64,000 nucleotides of DNA from Rhabdophis nuchalis (Eukaryota; Chordata; Lepidosauria; Squamata; Natricidae). This document shows, in pieces, positions 50,522 through 61,285 of the stretch. The DNA lies in assembly GCA_039707465.1 (NCBI GenBank), contig CM077647.1, positions 43,771,110 through 43,835,109 of the forward strand, in the 5' to 3' direction. The translations under genes were made by a program, and so were the position numbers. Position 1 is the first letter of the stretch, and the number at the start of each line of letters is the position of its first letter. Below the pieces are notes generated by a model. That model was not told where the DNA came from and did not search any database. It saw nothing but the letters and a program-made list of their open reading frames with translations.

Positions 50522-51195
50522 TTAATTTGTAAACCACTCTCTCTCCCCGAAGGGACTTGAGGTGGTGCACAGGGAATTTAAAATACATATATAAAAACCA
50601 ACAGACATTGTAATACAAATTTAAAATAAATTAAACCTAGACCATGCGCTAAAATCCTAGACTGTCTAAAACTAATACCCCTAAAAATTCCTAATAAAAC
50701 AGTTTGAATATTCAGCTTGAGGTAGATGAGTCGATTAACCCAAGCTGGCCAGGCAGAAGAAATGAGTTTTTAGTTTTTGACGGAAGGAGCGGAGGTCCGT
50801 AGCTGTTCTAATTTCGGGGGGGAAGGTCGTTCCAGAGGGTCGGGCCCGCCACAGAGAAGGCCCTTCCCCTGGGCGTCGCCCGCTGGCATAGCCTAGTGGA
50901 CGGCACTCGGAGAAGTCCCTCTCTGTTGGAGCGAATCGGCCGAAGGGATGTATGGGGCAGGATGCGATCCCGGAGATAGCTAGGTCCCGAGCCATGGAGC
51001 GCTTTAAAGATGATAATCAACACCTTGAAGCACACCCGAAAGACAACAGGCAGCCAGTGCAGCTCGTGCAGGAGCGGTGTTACATGGGCAAACCGAGATG
51101 TTCCCATAACTGCCCGCACAGCCGCATTCTGGACAAGCTGTAATCTTCGGGTACACCTCAAGGGGAGCCCCATGTAGAGAGCATTGCAGTACATT
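50430..51195 (-). mobile_element. L2 LINE 3' fragment 'L2-F' with long (TTA)n tail, nested in HAL1 copy 2
   Basis: The minus strand starts in YCNALYMGLPLRCTRRLQLV near 51190 and reads LHWLPVVFRVCFKVLIIIFK, HTSLRPIRSNREGLLRVPST and FSVAGPTLWNDLPP. A frame change lies near 50810. The 3' UTR follows, then a tail of about 29 AAT units (plus strand, 50437-50523). Little divergence from L2-D. Confidence 0.88.
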
Positions 51196-51682
51196 TCATA
51201 TCATAAATTCCATGCATTCAATCATTTGTTCATGTTAACATCCATGTAGGAGTTACAATACAAATAAAAAAATCATTTTTGTGATCTTAGCCTCTTTGTT
51301 TCTTCTTCTTCCTTACCGCCGGTGGGCGGAGCCATGGCCCCTCCCGTTCCCACATCTTCATCCTCCAGGGTTGAGGCGTGTTTTTTAATAAAGGCCTACG
51401 CCTCTTCTACTGTTTTAATTCTAGCTCTGCCTCCCTCCCAGAACACCAACATTCCCTCTGGCATTAACCATTTGAACCACACCCCTTTTTTATGTAATTT
51501 TTTGATAAGGAGGAATATTTCCTTCTTATTTCTCGAATTTTTTTAGGGATCTGTTTCAATATGGCAATCTCTTTTTATTGATATATCAAAGGTCCTCCCC
51601 TCTGCGCTCTCAGAATCTCATCCCTTGTTGACCTTTTTATAAATTTAATATGAATCTCTCTGGGTACATTATTTTATAATAC

Positions 51683-52875
51683 AATACAATAGCAGAGTTG
51701 GAAGGGACCTTGTAGGTCTTCTAGTCCAACCCCCTGCGTGGGCAGGAACCTTATACCATTTCAGACAAATGGCTATCTAACATCTTTTTAAAGACTTCCA
51801 GGGTTGGGGCATTCACAACTTCTGGAGGCAAGCTGTTCCAGAGGTTAATTGTTCTAACTGTCAGGAAATTTCTCCTTAGTTCTAAGTTGCTTCTCTCCTT
51901 GATTAGTTTCCACCCATTGCTTCTTGTCCTGCCCCCAGGTACCTTGGAGAATAGTTTGACTCCCTCTTCTTTGTGGCACCCTCTGAGATATCGGAACACT
52001 GCTATCATGTCTCCCCTGGTCCTTCTCTTCATCAAACTAGACATACCCAGCTCCTGCAACCGTTTTTCATATGTTTTAGTCTCCAGTCCCCTAATCATCT
52101 TGGTTGCTCGTCTCTGCACTCTTTCCAGAGTCTCCACGTCTTTTCTACATCGTGGCAACCAAAACTGTATGCAGTATTCCAAGTGTGGCCTTACCAAGGC
52201 ACTATACAGTGGCATTAACACTTCACGTGATGTAGATTCTATCCCTCTGTTTATGCAGCCTAGAACTATGTTGGCTTTTTTGGCAGCTGCTGCACACTGC
52301 TGGTTCATATTTAAATGGTTGTCCACTAGGATTCCAAGATCCCTCTCACAGTTGCTACTATTGAGCAACGTACCACCTATACTGTACCTGTGCATTTTGT
52401 TTTTCTTGCCTAAATGTAGAACCTTACTTTTTTCACAATTGAATTTCATTTTATTAGATAGTGCCCAATGTTCAAGTTTGTCAAGATCCTTCTGTATCTT
52501 AAGCCTATCTTCTGGAGTGTTGGCTATTCTTGCCAGCTTGGTGTCATCTGAAAATTTGATGAGTTCCCCATTTATCCCCTCATCCAAATCATTGATGAAG
52601 ATGTTGAAGAGTACTGGGCCTAAAACAGAGCCTTGGGGGACTCCACTGCATACTTCCTTCCATGTAGATGCAGTTCCATTGAGGACTACACGTTGAGTGC
52701 GGTTGGTCAGCCAGTTGCGAATCCATTTGGTGGTGATGCTGTCTAACCCATATTTTTCTACTTTATCTAATAGTAGGTTATGGTCTACTTTATCAAATGC
52801 CTTACTGAAGTCCAAGTAAATTATACCGACAGCATTCCTCTGATCCACTAACTTTGTCAAAGAATGCATTTATTC
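51683..52875 (-). mobile_element. CR1 LINE, 5'-truncated, inserted into HAL1 ORF1
   Basis: The 3' end on the plus strand, TACAATACAATAGCAGAGTT then GGAAGGGACCTTGTAGG, is the snake-type CR1 terminus. The same 3' end occurs at 58856 and 59402-59570. Both junctions interrupt an ORF1 region known intact from HAL1 copy 1 (CATATGCCAGAATAAATG / GTACCCAGAGAG). Confidence 0.9.
51751..52869 (-). pseudogene. CR1 ORF2 C-terminal half (reverse transcriptase and C-terminal domain), open frame
   Basis: 372 codons without a stop: LDFSKAFDKVDHNLLLDKV, SGVPQGSVLGPVLFNIFIND, the catalytic box as FSDD at about 52543-52554 (most CR1 copies have FADD), LGILVDNHLNMNQQCAAAAK, LYSALVRPHLEYCIQFWLPR, LERVQRRATKMIRGLE and FKKMLDSHLSEMV at the end. 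The N-terminal endonuclease and RT fingers are missing through truncation. The long open frame suggests a young copy. Confidence 0.9.
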
Positions 52876-54334
52876 TGGCATATGCTGAATTGATTCTATA
52901 AATCAGATCTATATCTCCCCAAATATGTTCTTTATTCTTTTTAGTCTATTCTGCTAAAATCATGCTCATTAAATCTTTTAAATTCTCAGAGTCTGACTCT
53001 GGGACGTTTTGAAACCTTAAAAAAAAAAGACATTTTTTCAAAATCGATTCTTGACATATGACCAGTAATATCTGTAATATCTTTCTGGAATTGCTTCATC
53101 TCTTCCTTCATCTCAACTGCCGTTCCCTCCAATCCATCAATTTTTTGTTTATTTTCTGTTATAGCTCTTTGTGCCTCCAGTAATTCCAATTTTGTGCTTA
53201 TATTGTCTTTCCGGATCTCTCTTATTTCCTTCATTATGCTTTGTAGCATCTCCTCTATTGTTGGTGGAGTGTCCTCTCCTGATGTTTCTTTCTGGAGCAT
53301 TGTAGAAATTTTTGCCTGCTGTAGGGATGGACTGGGCTTTGTAGAAGGTGGCGCGGAGAGTGATTTCCCCATCGGAGGCTTTTTCGCTGCCATTGTTAAA
53401 GTTTTAAGTTCTTATGACAAAAGATGGCATCGAAGGGCAGACAGTCAGTGAAGTCCGAGAGAAGGAAAAGTCTATATCAAAGTTCAAAATTTTGTACTGT
53501 TTAAAATCCAGAGAAACAATTGTATCATCCAATCCACCTAAAAAAAAAGCAAAAAGGCTTGCAATGGGAAAAATACTGAGAGCTGCTTGGGTGGCTTTGA
53601 TCTTGTAAAGGTGAAGAAATGTTCTCAAGTCAAAGAATGTTTACTGCTGGGAACAAAGAAGCGCCATTTTTCCGCCCCGTTAGCGGTAGTGAAGAATCAG
53701 CGAAAGTTTCATTTTAACTGTAGCGAGGCTCGGATACAAAGTTTCTTTAGCAACTCCATATATGGTAATACATTTCCCTTTCTTTATGTTAATTCGGATG
53801 TTTCACTTTCTCCTTCTCCCCGATCCCGGGGAGCATTTTAAAATGCCGCTTAATTCCGAGGGGGGGTTTCTGGCAACTTCCCCCTCTATTCTTCTTTTCA
53901 AAGAGTTGAGTGCATTAAAGTCAATAACTCACAGTTCGCGCAGCTGTCCAGAGTCTCGGTGCGGTCCTCCAACTCCTGCGTTTCAGCCCGTTCTCCAAAC
54001 TTTCGTTGTTCCAGCACTCCTTCAGACTCTTCCCCTCGCATTCTGTCTTTCAGCTCCTGGAGCGAGATGGGCACAGCTCCCCCAACCACCGTCTGGGTGG
54101 GGGCCTCCCACAGCCCCCTGTACAGTGGGGGCTCTCTACAGGAGCCCCCTGCCCCCGAAGGCGCTCACCAAAAGAACCAAGTGGCGGATGTGTCAGAAAA
54201 CACGTTCATTTTGTCCAGAAGCCGGAAGCGATCTCAAAGTTGTCAAAGTCTTTGATGACCAGTTGTTTCTGTGATGACATCTGGTAATAAATAGGTTAAT
54301 ACCCTAATAACATTCAGCAAAGACCAGCACTCTG

Positions 54335-54450
54335 TGGGAGGGGCTGAAAGCTACTTCCCCATTATGAGAATAGGCGTATCAGGTAAGGACCAATGCCCTT
54401 TCACCATAGTGGGAAAGCAGCATCCAGACTGGGATGTATCAAAGCTGGAG
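54335..54450. repeat. DIRS internal complementary region
   Basis: TTATGAGAATAGGCGTATCA followed by GGTAAGGACC is the reverse complement of the right end near 50085-50115. Directly beside it, ATAGTGGGAAAGCAGCATCC then AGACTGGG repeats the terminal sequence in the direct sense. Such juxtaposed end copies are the hallmark used to complete circular DIRS intermediates. Confidence 0.75.
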
Positions 54451-54479
54451 ATGTCCCCTGGGGGGGTCTATGCCTGGTC

Positions 54480-56164
54480 TGCAGTAGCCCCTGCCTTATG
54501 AACTGACTGACGAACCCTGCATCCAAAAGCAGCATCCACTGATGCAAAGGTGTCGAAATTGTAATTCTTTATGAATGGGAAAGGAGAAGCCCAAGTGGTT
54601 GCCCTACAGATCATGGACAAAGAGGCTTGACTTACCCAAACAGTCAAAGTAGCCACACTCCTGGTGGAATGGTCAGTGATCCCTCCTGGAACCTGTGCAT
54701 CCTATGACTTATACGCTAAAGAAATGCAGGCTCACAAACAATCTGCCTATGGTGGTGGATGTAACCATCTTGCCTAGCGAAACTGGCTGGAAAGAGATGA
54801 ATAATGTCTCAGATTTTCTACTTGATAATATCCTCTTAAGGTAGATTCTTTTGATCCTCCTTCCATCCAAGGTGTGCCATTTTCTTTCTAAAGGGTGTGA
54901 TTTGTCTGGACAGAAATTAGAAATTGTTGAGATCCTCCAGGGGAGCCAGCTCCTCGATGAGGCAAGCCTGGGGCGAAGGGGGGTGCGCTGGCCAACCGCG
55001 GAACATCTCAGCTGTGGAAAGTTCTGAGAGCTCAGACGCTTGGGCCTCTTCTACGGCTTGTTCCAGCATGACCTCAGGCTTCAGTGTTGAGGTCCTCGAC
55101 TTGCGATCGATCCTCGACTTACGACCAGCCACAAGTCTTCGACCTCCACCTTGCAGGCTAGGCAACAGCCAGTCGCGTCTGATTGGCTAAGACGCGACTG
55201 GCTGAGCTTAGGTTACTGGGCTGCCTGATTGGTTCCCCGCTTGACAGCTCTTGTATAAATAGCTGTCAAGCGGGGAGGTCCCTGTCTACCGCATCTTTTG
55301 AATTCTATTGCTGTTTGATCTGTTCTGTTGAGATTTGCCAATAAATGGCTTTTGTTGAACCTACCTGAGTCGGACTCCCTCTCTCCTTCAATCTACAACA
55401 TAGACAGAACCAGTTATTGGGTTCGGTGAAAACAGGAGCACATCCTGGGCATAAAGAAGGGGTCCAGCTGTAACACCACTCTGTTCCAATGGAATATGCA
55501 CAGATCATCCCTGGTTGAGAGAGGCTGAAGTTCAGATACCCTCCTAGGAGGTGATTGCCAACAAGAAGGCCACTTTGAGGGTAAGAGACTTGAGAGACAC
55601 CTCCCATAATGGCTCAAAAGGGGCCCCTGAGAGAGGGTCCAACACCTTGTGTAAATCCCAAGAAGGGTACCTATGTACTGTGGGCAGTTTAAAATTAGAA
55701 GCCCCTTTAAGAAAGCGTTTAACAGTGGAATGCTGAGTTAATGACTGTGACTTCTCACAAACTGGAACTGAAGATATCGCCGACACTTGTCTCCTAATGG
55801 TATTAGGAGCCAGCCCTTTGTCCAGTCCAGTTTGGAGAAAGTCCAAGACCTGTAGAATTGTAGCCCATATAGGATCAAAGTTCTTACCAGCACACCAGGA
55901 GCAGAACGACTGCAAGGTGGAATTACAAATCCGCTCCATGGACGGTCTGCGGGCTGCTTGGATCATCTGTATGACCCTGGAGGAATATTTGTCCTCCTTA
56001 AGAATGCTCTGCTCAAGAGCTAGGCAGTCAACTGGAGCCACTGAGAGTCTGGATGCTCCAGAGACCCCTGGCTGAGGGAGATCATGTCCTGAGGGATCTT
56101 CCAGGGTTTGTCCACCGAGAGCAATCAGAGATGAACCAAGGCTGCTGGGGCCAATGTGGAGCAA
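54480..56164 (-). pseudogene. DIRS tyrosine recombinase (YR), split by an LTR insertion
   Basis: The enzyme integrates circular DIRS DNA by tyrosine-recombinase chemistry. The minus strand reads TLQSFCSWCAGKNFDPIWAT, LDFLQTGLDKGLAPNTIRRQ, then after a shift LLAITSSRRVSELQPLS with a candidate first catalytic Arg, and DPFFMPRMCSCFHRTQ. After the LTR insertion NFCPDKSHPL-like sequence resumes. GKMVTSTTIGRLFVSL, DHSTRSVATLTVWVSQASLS (His and Arg of the catalytic set) and ICRATTWASPFPFIKNYNFD with a candidate Tyr nucleophile follow. Frameshifts and stops show it is dead. Confidence 0.82.
54922..55400 (+). mobile_element. Solo LTR-like insertion in the DIRS recombinase gene
   Basis: Bounded by the 4-bp direct repeat TAGA (54918-54921 and 55401-55404). 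Removing it restores the minus-strand YR frame (LVLS-NFCPDKS). The ends are TTGTTGAG and CTACAACA. Promoter-like features on the plus strand: GATTGG near 55226, TATAAAT at about 55254, and AATAAA at 55340-55345, followed by a U5-like stretch. Its interior repeats TGTTGAGGTCCTCGACTTGC. Probably Ty3/gypsy-type; family not certain. Confidence 0.7.
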
Positions 56165-56249
56165 TCGTCATAACCTCCGCCCCCTCCCCTATGATCTTCT
56201 GTATGACCCTCGGAATCAGGGGTAAAGTGGGGAAGGCATACAGGAGTCC

Positions 56250-57400
56250 ATGAGGTCAACTGCAGTGGAAGGCATCTATTCCCTCTGCGTTCTGTGAAGG
56301 AAACCGGGAGTAAAACCACAGAAGCTGAGCATTGAGTGGGATGGCAAATAGGTCGACCAAAAGGCTGCCAAAAAGATTGACAATTGCCCAAAAGATCGAT
56401 GGATGAAGCTGCAATTCCACATTGTCCACCATGATCCAGCTGAGCCAATCGGCCTGTATATTTGCCACCCCCACTATATACTCCACTGTAATAGACAGTA
56501 AATTTCTCTTGGCCCAAAGCCCCAGTGTCTTGGCCTCCAGCATGAGGACTTTGACCTGGTCCCTCCCTGTCTGTTTATATAAGCCTTGATGGCTATGTTA
56601 TCTGTGAGAATAAATACATGTCTGCCACTAACAGAGTGCTGAAACTGTTGAAGACTGCTCTGAGTTCCAACCAGTTGATTTTTTGAGCTTGTTCCACCTG
56701 GCTTCATTGTCCCTGTGCCATCTGTGCCTGGAGATGAGCACCCCAGCCAAACAGACTGGCATCCACCATAATTGTTACCCAGTCTGGAGTCCTGAAGTAT
56801 TTCCCTTTGATGATAGCTGAGGACCTCCACCATATTAGGGAATGGGATACCTCTGCTAATAAGGTGACCCTGGACAGGGAGCAGCTCAAGAGCCTTCACT
56901 GAAATGGTAAAATAAACCATTGAAGATCTCTGGTATGCAGGTATGCCCAGGGGACAATAACTATGGTGGATACCATAGTACCTAGCAGCTTGGATAACAT
57001 AGCTAGCGACACCTGTCTCTCCCTGATGACCTTGGAAGCCAACTCCCTGAGGATTTGTTGTCTCTCAGGTGATAGGAAAACTGTACCTGACACAGTATCT
57101 ATCAAGGTACCTAGGTGAATTAACCTTGTTGTAGGTTGCAGATGACTCTTGACCAGATGGATAGAAAAACCATGGGCCTTCAGGATCAACATGGTAATGT
57201 CCAGATCTCTGAGTGCCCAGCTAGTAGATGATGACTGGAAAAATATGTCATCTAAATAGCATTGGAGCCCTATTGGTACCTGTCTGAGGTACACTACCAA
57301 TGCTGTCAATACCTTTGTAAAAACCCAATGGTCTGATGATAACCCAAAGGGTAAGGCCCTATATTAAAAGCGATGCCCCAGATAGCAGAATCTGAGGTTC
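56250..57400 (-). pseudogene. DIRS reverse transcriptase-RNase H
   Basis: The RT has the catalytic YLDDIFF on the minus strand (codons at about 57241-57258) within VPIGLQCYLDDIFFQSSS, and then SIHLVKSHLQPTTRLIHLGT. The RNase H part reads VTIMVDASLFGWGAHLQAQM near 56740 and LTDNIAIKAYINRQGGTRSK near 56590. VEYIVGVANIQADWLSWIM then DLFAIPLNAQLLWFYSRFP, characteristic of DIRS-group polyproteins, follow near 56300-56480. Internal frameshifts are present, and the upstream RT fingers (57.4-57.8 kb) are only dimly visible. Confidence 0.82.
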
Positions 57401-58633
57401 TGCCTGTGCACAGGGGAGATGGGTATATGCAGGTGTGCTTCAGTTAGAACTATTGAAGTGAGGAAATCTCCCTGCCTTATACCCCCCAAAATAGACTGCA
57501 ATGAATGCATTTTAAATCTCCTATCGCTCACAAAGCAATTTAGGCACTTTAAGTCAAAAATAGCTCTCCAATCGCCTGAGGTTTTGGAATCATGAAAAGA
57601 ATGAAGTAATAACCCAGACCTTGTTGATCTGGAGGCACAGGCTGGATGCCCATGATATCTAATAGGTGTTGAATGGCCTCCTGCATAAGCTGCCTGCGGA
57701 TCAGATTATGTGACACTGGACATGTATGGAAAAACCTCAGGGGCTGGAGAGGAATTTGAGGGAGAGTCCTTTTCTAATAGTGGATTAGACCCTCGCATCG
57801 AAGTTGGAGAGATCCCAACAGTCAGAAAAAAATGCTGAACAGCCTATGATGGGTGGGGGACCTGGTCAGATCCTGGTTCTGATGGTAGAAGCGGTTACCA
57901 CTGCCTCTGCCTTCTCTAAATGGGCACTTAGATTGCTTGCTCCTCTGCTGGCAATTGTACTGAAATCTCTGTCTTGGTGTGTAGCCACCCTGATGTTGCC
58001 TGAACCCTAAGGCCCCAAAATCAGTCCCATGAAAGGAAATCCATAATTCTGACCCTGAAAGGAAGTTCCATAGTCCTGGTTATGGAAGGCGGATCGTCTT
58101 GGGTAAGAGCTGCTCTGAACATGCCTTTCTGTGGAGCAGTGGGGAGAACTTTCCATTTATCTTTGTTCTCCACCAGAAAGGGGTCTAGAACAGACTTGAA
58201 GAGAGGACCACTGGTAAAAGGTGCTGAAGATAGGTGCCATTTATGGCATACATCAGCCTGCCATTGACATAGCCATAACAACCTGCCTGAGGCTACAGAT
58301 GAGGCAATAGCCCTAGAGGCAAACCTGGCAGCCAACAAGGTAGGATCAGAGGAAAAAAGACACAACAGCCACCAATTTGTTAATGTCCTGGTGGGCTCTG
58401 ACGTCTGCAATAGGTACCCACTGTTGCAAATCCTGTACCCAAAGCAGACAAGAACAGGTAAAAAAGGAAGCAGTAGTAGCCACTCTTACTGCCTAGGCCA
58501 CTGCCTGATGACCTCATTGTAAACTGAAGTCCGCCTTCTTGTCCTCCAGCTTTAAGATGTCTTCTGGAGCCCCGGGCATATTGGTGGAGGTATGCAAAGC
58601 AGTTACTGGGACATCTATGGTAGATGGTAGAAG

Positions 58634-59790
58634 CACCTGGGCCAAGTTCGGTGATAAGCCAGCAGACAAATCTATTCAACCCCAAGGTATATCAGCTGAA
58701 ACTATTTTTGCTGAACAAGCCATCAAAGAAGACACAATACCTACTCCTAAAATATTTGTGGACTTGGGTACAGTGGGTAGACAATGGGTATCCCCACTCC
58801 AGGTCTGATGCCTACCTCAATGGATAAGACCTTCTTTAATGTAGATAAAGATATACAATACAATACAATAGCAGAGTTGGAAGAGACCTTGGAGGTCATC
58901 TAGTCCAACTCCCTGCTTAGGCAGGAAACCCTATACCCGTGATGGCGAACCTATGGCACGCGTGTCACAGATGGCACATAGAGCCATTTCTGAGGGCATG
59001 CGAGGTGTTGCCCTGTCAGCTCTCACACGCATGCACACACTGACCAGCTGATTATCAGCCTTGATTTTCAGCAGTTTTTTGTCCTCTGGAGGCTTCAGGA
59101 AATCCTCCTGAAGCCTCCAGAGAGCAAAAAATGGACTTACCAGGCCCACCAGAAGTTGGAAAATGGGCTGGTTTCCGGCCTCTGGAGGGCCTCTGTGAGG
59201 TGGGTATTTTCGCCCTCCCCAGGTTCCAAGAAAGTTGTGTATGCGTGCATGGGGCAGCATGGAGGGGTGTCACACACACACAGGGGGCATAGAATGGGGG
59301 GGATTAAATTATGGGGGTGGGTACCCGAGTGCGTGCAATGGTGCACAAGCACATGCTTTTGGCACCCGAGGCAAAAAAGGTTCGCCATCACTGCCCTACA
59401 CCATTTCAGACAAATGTCTATCCAACATCTTCCTGCAAGTCTTCAAGAAGATGTTGGATAGTTATTTGTCTGAAATGGTATAGGGTTTCCTGCCTAGGCA
59501 GGGAGTTGGACTAGATGACCTCCAAGGTCCCTTCCAACTCTGCTATTGTATTGTATTGTATATCTTTATCTACATTAAAGAAGGTCTTATCCATTGAGGT
59601 AGGCATCAGACCTGGAGTGGGGATACCGATTGTCTACCCACTGTACCCAAGTCCACAAATATCTTAGGAGTAGGTATTGTGTCTGCTTTGATGGCTTGTT
59701 CAGCAAAAATAGTTTCAACTGATATACCTTGGGACTGAATAGTTTTGTCTGATGGCTTATCCCCGAACTTGGCCAAGGCTTTTGCCTTGA
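58634..59790. repeat. Inverted duplication of DIRS gag plus CR1 3' end
   Basis: The left arm (58634-58936 plus 59394 to about 59435) and right arm (about 59440-59790) are reverse complements with few differences. Both contain DIRS gag coding for KIFVDLGTVGRQ and the CR1 terminus (TACAATACAATAGCAGAGTT). The centre near 59437 is a tight palindrome of the CR1 3' region (CAACATCTTC / GAAGATGTTG). A MITE sits in the left arm only. Confidence 0.9.
58937..59393. mobile_element. hAT-type MITE, 457 bp
   Basis: The ends CCGTGATGGCGAACC and GGTTCGCCATCACTG are inverted. CCCTATAC (58929-58936) and CCCTACAC (59394-59401) form an 8-bp target duplication with one change. It is inserted in the CR1-derived part of the left arm, so it post-dates the inverted duplication. 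Confidence 0.9.
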
Positions 59791-61114
59791 ACAAGAGAGA
59801 CTTAAATAGAGAAGGCTGGATCAAGTCAGAAAAGGCAGGTTTGGCAGAGGGCATGCCCTCATCCTCAGACAGATTCTCGTCTCTACTCTCCCTTTCCTAA
59901 GACTCTGACTCCTGATCTTCTTGTGATGGAGCAGGAAAAGGAGGGGGATCTCCTGCAGCAATGTCTGCATCTACTGGTGCATCTACTGATTTCGGGGGGG
60001 GGAGGTCTGGTGTGGTTGATCATGATTTGCTGCAGACCCGTTACAATGCCCTGCTGAATAGCATTGGCAATGATGTCCTGAAAATTGGGCATGTACATAG
60101 GATACATCTGCTCAGGGCGAAATCAAGCTGATGTAGAGGGTAGCATTGGCTCATTCAATGTTAAGGTAGGAGGTTGGCCAGCTGAGCTGATGCATGGAGG
60201 GGACTGCCATCCCTGGGCTGAGCCCAAAAGCCCTGAAGTGTCAATTGGAATTCTAAGATTAAGGGAAGGTTCCCTATCTTTTCTGTCCCTAGGAGACAAA
60301 TGCTGGGATTGGTTTTCCTGTGAATTTACCCTTGCAGTGGAAGGGGCAGAAGAGGCCTTCTGGCCACTAGCCTTTCTATATAAACATTCCAGCACCCTAT
60401 CCTTTCTGTGCTCAAATTTAGAGCTAGTTTTAGGGGTCTTGGCATCTTTGGAAGACCTTGTTACATGCTTAGTTTTGCTGAGGGCCTTCTTTGCCCCTGC
60501 TGGAAGAAATGGCTTGCAATGGTCCAGGCTCTAATATTGGAGCCTCCACAGCCACCTGGGGGCTAACTGTCACACTCAATTCAGAGCCAGCTAAGTCGTT
60601 GGCAGTGGCCATTTTTAAATCCAAAGATGTCAAACTGTCAAAATGGCGTTTTGCGTTAAATTGCCTCAGCACAGCTGTCAAACTGCTGACAGCTGATAGC
60701 TGTCAAAATAGCACTTTGTGCCTAAATTTCCTCTGCGTAGCAAGGGAAAGAAGCTATGGTGATTCTGGGAGCCATCTTCACTGCCCAAGCCTCTCTCTGC
60801 CTTCAAATGCACTAGCACATTTCTTTAGCTTTCCAAGCCACCTATGCCATCGTGTTTTTTAATAGTAGCGACGCTGTCAAACCGCTTCACAATGCAATCA
60901 GAGTCAACAGGCACAGAACTGAGTTGTGGCAGTTAAGCGGACAGCCAACTGCAGCCCTGTCAGAATTGACAGTTAGGCTGTTAGCCCCAACAGAGCTATT
61001 GCCACCCTGTAACAGGTGAGGCTGCTACGTCCCAACAGTGGGATCTCACAAGACAGCCCAAGTTTACTCGCAAATCATCAATTCCAGTAGAATAAGCAAA
61101 GTTGGTCAATTTTT

Positions 61115-61285
61115 CAAATATTCCTGGAGCATCACTGTGACACATCCATCCTCATTGAGGGACTGAGTCAAAAGCTGGATCTGCCTAGCAACAAGGCATG
61201 GCTTAATAGTTTAATCAGACTCAGTCCAACCAATGAGTGGATGAGGTCAACCCAGTCTGGATGCTACTTCCCTCATTATAGAAAA
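61115..61285. repeat. DIRS left terminal inverted repeat
   Basis: Reverse complement of the right terminal repeat over about 150 bp: CCCAGTCTGGATGCTACTTC on the plus strand near 61250, GACTCAGTCCAACCAATGAG near 61220, and AGCTGGATCTGCCTAG near 61173. Confidence 0.85.

Larger units (their letters stand above)
51197..53393 (-). pseudogene. L1-type ORF1 of HAL1 copy 2, split by a CR1 insertion
   Basis: The start at 53393 reads MAAKKPPMGKSLSAPPSTKP. Then come the coiled coil (KLELLEAQRAITENKQKIDG, AVEMKEEMKQFQKDITDITG), SRIDFEKMSFFFKVSK and a frameshift near 53010. After the CR1 insertion (51683-52875) the minus strand continues with the PREIHIKFIKRSTRDEIL-type RRM/CTD segment. The tail is acidic and basic (PPTGG..KRLRSQK), ending near 51290. 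Unlike copy 1 it retains the N-terminus. Confidence 0.8.
50286..54236 (-). mobile_element. HAL1-like (ORF1-only L1-type) retroelement, copy 2, with 5' region
   Basis: A perfect 17-bp duplication AAGTTGTCAAAGTCTTT (50269-50285 and 54237-54253) flanks it. The plus-strand T-run at 50285 is the A-tail. On the minus strand a 5' region (54236-53394) leads to the ORF1 start at 53393. The 3' UTR follows (51300-51197, resuming 50425-50286 with CTCAGAGGAGGTTACC, homologous to copy 1). An L2 and a CR1 were later inserted into it. Without them the element is about 2.0 kb and has no ORF2. Confidence 0.88.
58000..60700 (-). pseudogene. DIRS gag region, rearranged
   Basis: The minus strand carries KMATANDLAGSELSVTVSP near 60620, YPMYMPNFQDIIANAIQQ near 60100, AKFGDKPSDKTIQSQGIS then VETIFAEQAIKADTIPTPK near 59660-59780. 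After a foreign block, DVPVTALHTSTNMPGAPEDI near 58600 and SDPTLLAARFASRAIASSVA, LWLCQWQADVCHKWHLSSAP near 58220-58340 follow. The last resemble gag of vertebrate DIRS elements. Interrupted by an inverted duplication containing a CR1 end and a hAT MITE. Confidence 0.7.
50075..61285 (-). mobile_element. DIRS-type tyrosine-recombinase retrotransposon, minus orientation, with nested insertions
   Basis: Minus-strand order: gag (60.7-58.0 kb), RT and RNase H (about 57.4-56.25 kb), tyrosine recombinase (56.16-54.48 kb), an internal complementary region (54.3-54.45 kb), then the right terminal repeat. The termini are inverted: GAAGTAGCATCCAGACTGGG on the plus strand near 50125 and its reverse complement near 61255, with homology over about 150 bp. 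Nested within it are a HAL1-like element (50286-54236), a solo LTR (54922-55400) and an inverted duplication with a CR1 end and a MITE (58634-59790). Without them it is roughly 6 kb, in the range of vertebrate DIRS elements. Confidence 0.88.

Noticed and set aside
53404..54287. Open frames in the 5' region of HAL1 copy 2 as possible host exons
   Set aside because: The region lies wholly between the 17-bp TSD and the ORF1 start of a retroelement. The frames overlap on both strands and show no conserved domain.
58539..58808. Plus-strand open frame with KFGDKPADKSIQPQ as an independent gene
   Set aside because: It is the inverted-duplicate copy of DIRS gag sequence whose native orientation is the minus strand.
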